Shown here: one piece after another, positions 61,932 to 64,000 of the stretch
Layout: each line of letters opens with the position of its first letter
Numbering within the stretch: the first letter of the stretch is position 1
DNA from: JALZUV01 sp964654855
GTDB taxonomy: Bacteria; Pseudomonadota; Alphaproteobacteria; Rickettsiales; JALZUV01
DNA: 64,000 nucleotides
Assembly: GCA_964654855.1 (NCBI GenBank)
Contig: CAZZJS010000005.1
Coordinates: 62,001-126,000, forward strand
Direction of reading: 5' to 3'
Position numbers and translations under genes: made by a program
The notes under the pieces: generated by a model
What the model saw: the letters and a program-made list of their open reading frames with translations, nothing else
Told to the model about the DNA's origin: nothing
Databases searched by the model: none

Positions 61932-62369
61932 TTACGCTGCGTCCTCGAGCACTTCAATGCCCATTGAAACCGCAGAACCTTTAATCATATTGCAAGCGCC
62001 TTCCATATCGTTGGCGTTGAGGTCAACCATCTTCACTTCCGCGATTTCGCGAACTTGCTTCATAGTAACTTTACCTACGATTTCTTTGCCGGTTTCGCCT
62101 GCGCCTTTTTTCAACTTCGCAGCTTTTTTCAGGAAGTATGAAACGGGAGGAGTCTTTGTGATGAACGTAAAGCTACGGTCTGCATAAGCTGTAATGACAA
62201 CCGGAATCGGCGTGCCAGGTTCAGACTTCTGAGTTTCCGCGTTAAACGCTTTACAGAATTCCATAATGTTCAAGCCTTGCTGACCTAATGCAGGGCCAAC
62301 TGGAGGAGAAGGGTTTGCCTTACCTGCCGCAATTGTTAGCTTGATGTATCCAATAATTTTTTTAGCCAT
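61932..62369 (-). CDS. rplK: 50S ribosomal protein L11
   Basis: rRNA-binding protein of the GTPase-associated centre. The 145-residue protein has the proline-rich hinge ANPSPPVGPALGQQGLNIMEF (about 18-38 region), FITKTPPVSYFLKKAA and IKGSAVSMGIEV. It heads the series, but secE and nusG, which usually precede it, are absent; pth lies upstream instead. Confidence 0.97.
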   Translation of the reverse strand: MAKKIIGYIKLTIAAGKANPSPPVGPALGQQGLNIMEFCKAFNAETQKSEPGTPIPVVITAYADRSFTFITKTPPVSYFLKKAAKLKKGAGETGKEIVGKVTMKQVREIAEVKMVDLNANDMEGACNMIKGSAVSMGIEVLEDAA

Positions 62370-62401
62370 AAATATACCTTTTGCCCCACTGGGGAGCTAG
62401 G

Positions 62402-62430
62402 CTTTTAGGCCAAAGGGATTCTATTGGCAA
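62402..62430 (-). promoter_or_regulatory. Possible promoter for the rplK operon
   Basis: On the minus strand TTGCCA (62425-62430) and TAAAAG (62402-62407) are separated by 17 bases, 33 bases before rplK. Matches to the sigma-70 consensus are partial, so this is only a candidate. A separate TGACA-N4-TGTCA palindrome is nearby at 62440-62453. Confidence 0.3.
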
Positions 62431-62454
62431 CCCCTTTTTTGACAGTTTTGTCAG

Positions 62455-63012
62455 TTATTTTACGACTTTGTTCATGAACTCTGCATCATTGCCACTTACG
62501 AGTAGTGAAATATGGTGGATAATACCGTCAATTAGAGTGTCGATCTGCTCGCGTTCTGCCTTGCTAAAATCATGTAAAACATAGCCGCTAACGGCATCTT
62601 TGTGACCTGGGTGGTCAATGCCGATACGCACGCGGTGATAATTTTTGCCAATTTGTGCATCAATATCACGTAAGCCGTTATGGCCGGCATGGCCGCCACC
62701 TGTTTTGGTACGAATTTCGCCGACAGCAATATCAAGCTCATCATGAAATACGGTAATATCTTCTGGCTTTAATTTATAAAATGCCATGGCAGCCTGAACT
62801 GACTTACCGGATAGGTTCATATAGGTTTGCGGTTTAAGTAATAAGACTTTTTCGCCCTCTAGGGTGATTTCGGTGACTTCTCCTTGAAATTTCTTGCTCC
62901 ATTTGGGCGCGTGATTATTTGCCGCGAGCGCGTCTATCACCATAAAGCCGACATTATGGCGATTCTTTTCGTATTTTGTGTCGGGGTTTCCGAGTCCTAC
63001 AAATAATTTCAT
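62455..63012 (-). CDS. pth: Peptidyl-tRNA hydrolase
   Basis: Releases tRNA from stalled peptidyl-tRNA. The 185-residue protein has GLGNPDTKYEKNRHNVGF with the catalytic histidine in RHNVGF, FHDELDI and GGHAGHNGLRDIDAQIG. It follows rplY, from which it is separated by a terminator, and it precedes rplK by 85 bases. Confidence 0.96.
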   Translation of the reverse strand: MKLFVGLGNPDTKYEKNRHNVGFMVIDALAANNHAPKWSKKFQGEVTEITLEGEKVLLLKPQTYMNLSGKSVQAAMAFYKLKPEDITVFHDELDIAVGEIRTKTGGGHAGHNGLRDIDAQIGKNYHRVRIGIDHPGHKDAVSGYVLHDFSKAEREQIDTLIDGIIHHISLLVSGNDAEFMNKVVK

Positions 63013-63041
63013 GGCGCTAACCTAGCGTGATTTTTGAAATA

Positions 63042-63082
63042 AAAAAAGGGCGTGAACTGTAAAAGTTGCACGCCCTTTTTTT
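63042..63082 (-). terminator. Terminator between rplY and pth
   Basis: GGGCGTGAACT (63048-63058) pairs with AGTT-G-CACGCCC (63064-63075, one bulged base), flanked by A runs on the left and T runs on the right, so it can work on either strand. On the minus strand it ends the rplY transcript. Its strength suggests pth has its own promoter. Confidence 0.82.
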
Positions 63083-63096
63083 CAAAATGGCGAGAT

Positions 63097-63777
63097 TTAC
63101 TCGTCGCCACCTTCAGTTGTTGCTTCAGCGCCTTCAGCACCTTCAGCTGGCTCTTCACCACCCACAGGAACTTCGCTTGCTTCAGGAGCCACGCTAGTTT
63201 CTTCCTCTTTCTTGAGGCGACCGGCGATGGTCACAATCGTAAAGTCACGATCTTGAATTTCAGGGCGCACGCCTTCTGGAAGTTTCACCGCGCTAATGTG
63301 AATTGAATCACCGATACCGGCTTCTGTCACATCAACTTCTACTGAAGTTGGAATGTTTTCAGGGTTACATACGAGGCGAACATGGTGTTTTACCACGTTG
63401 ATTGAACCACCGCGTTTCACGCCAACAGATTTCTCTGCACCTACAACACGTAGTGGAACGGCAACAGAAACAACGCTATCAGACTCTACTTGTAGGAAGT
63501 CGATATGCTCTACTTTTTCGCTCACTGGGTGTGCTTGAATTTCACGTGCGAGCGCGAAGTAGGTTTCTTTACCCACTTTAAGCTCGGCCAATTTAGAACG
63601 GAAGCCACCTTTATGGTAAACCTTCACGAACTCATTTTCCGCAATTGAGAAGCTTACTGGCTTCACTTTGTTACTGTAAAGAACCGCTGGAATACGGTTG
63701 TTGCGACGAAGCTCACGTGCGGCGCCACGGCCGAGTTTTTCGCGTGCTTCTGCTTCAAATGTATAAGCTGCTTTCAT
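63097..63777 (-). CDS. rplY: 50S ribosomal protein L25/general stress protein Ctc
   Basis: Binds 5S rRNA. The 226-residue protein is the long, two-domain CTC/TL5 type: an N-terminal L25 domain (about 1-95, RAARELRRNNRIPAVLY) and a C-terminal beta domain (VAVPLRVVGAEKSVGVKRGG, PTSVEVDVTEAGIGDSIHIS), ending in an acidic Ala/Glu-rich tail. It lies 14 bases downstream of prs, in the prs-rplY-pth order common in proteobacteria. Confidence 0.95.
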   Translation of the reverse strand: MKAAYTFEAEAREKLGRGAARELRRNNRIPAVLYSNKVKPVSFSIAENEFVKVYHKGGFRSKLAELKVGKETYFALAREIQAHPVSEKVEHIDFLQVESDSVVSVAVPLRVVGAEKSVGVKRGGSINVVKHHVRLVCNPENIPTSVEVDVTEAGIGDSIHISAVKLPEGVRPEIQDRDFTIVTIAGRLKKEEETSVAPEASEVPVGGEEPAEGAEGAEATTEGGDE

Positions 63778-63791
63778 AATTATAATCTCCT

Positions 63792-64000
63792 TTATTCAAA
63801 TAGGCTCGAAACCGAGTCCTCGTTACTAATGCGCTGCATTGCTTCGGCCAAAAGTGGCGCGATGCTGACAGTGCGGATTTTTGGATGATCCTTAACAGAA
63901 TCGGGTTGTTGGATTGAATCAGTAATCACCAACTCATCCATTTTCGATTTGGCAAGCCGATCAAAGGCAGGGCCTGAAAGTACACCATGTGAAATATAAG
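63792..64000 (-). CDS. prs: Ribose-phosphate diphosphokinase, C-terminal part (cut by window edge)
   Basis: Makes PRPP, the substrate used by PurF in this window. Only about the last 69 residues are visible: ISHGVLSGPAFDRLAKSKMD, then ELVITDSIQQPD and KIRTVSIAPLLAEAM, ending SNEDSVSSLFE and TAA. These are the standard C-terminal blocks of bacterial Prs. The N-terminal ATP and flexible-loop regions lie beyond base 64000. Confidence 0.93.
   Translation of the reverse strand, partial: YISHGVLSGPAFDRLAKSKMDELVITDSIQQPDSVKDHPKIRTVSIAPLLAEAMQRISNEDSVSSLFE

Noticed and set aside
62440..62453. TGACA-N4-TGTCA palindrome near the end of pth, as an operator
   Set aside because: The arms are only five bases, and it straddles the pth stop; this can occur by chance.
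1..64000. CRISPR arrays, insertion sequences, prophage, rRNA genes
   Set aside because: No spaced direct repeats, transposase or phage genes, and no rRNA sequence recognised anywhere in the window.

Overview
The window reads as chromosomal sequence from a free-living alphaproteobacterium of moderate GC content. Lineage markers are the petABC bc1 operon with trmL upstream, a class I lysyl-tRNA synthetase, a DUF2155 / MlaD-like / NDUFA12-like gene cluster, the prs-rplY-pth order, and an archaeal-type valyl-tRNA synthetase of the kind known from Rickettsia. Peptidoglycan synthesis, respiration, Na+/H+ antiport and a flagellin argue against a heavily reduced endosymbiont. I cannot place it below class level from sequence alone. 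Coding density is high: no stretch longer than 300 bases lacks a gene, and the longest gaps are about 100-150 bases.

Layout. 1-8.2 kb: acs (cut by the window edge) divergent from icd, then small envelope genes (secreted MsrB, DUF2155, MlaD-like, NDUFA12-like), a low-molecular-weight tyrosine phosphatase, a polyprenyl diphosphate synthase and an S49 peptidase. 8.2-14.2 kb: an orphan prepilin, a thiolase, the bc1 operon petA-petB-petC with its own terminator, trmL, a small lipoprotein and rpmE. 14.3-25.1 kb: an MBL-fold hydrolase and the core of the division/cell wall cluster, murE-murF-mraY-murD-ftsW-murG-murC-murB, without the usual mraZ-ftsI and ddl-ftsQAZ flanks. 25.1-32.5 kb: a small orphan gene with its own promoter and terminator, a CHASE2 adenylate/guanylate cyclase, an M23 peptidase, ruvC and valS.

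32.6-38.4 kb is the most unusual part: a secreted peptide with two CxxCxxC repeats followed by a His-rich DUF6969-like protein, tRNA-Leu(UAG), a flagellin carrying an RTX/LamG insert behind a sigma-54-type promoter, argH, and the first of two paralogous hydrophobic proteins of unknown function. 38.5-50 kb: lysK, a HAD phosphatase, the purF-lptM-lysA operon (lptM is only 37 codons), an O-methyltransferase, xseA, purD-uppP and the second, larger paralogue. 50-64 kb: nhaC, then on the minus strand prs-rplY-pth and rplK-rplA-rplJ-rplL-rpoB-rpoC, with hairpins at the ends and at the rplL/rpoB junction.

The single most surprising observation is in rpoC: the invariant NADFDGD catalytic motif of RNA polymerase is reduced to FDGD by what looks like an in-frame four-residue loss in otherwise perfectly conserved surroundings. 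This must be a sequence error, an altered copy or something truly exceptional.
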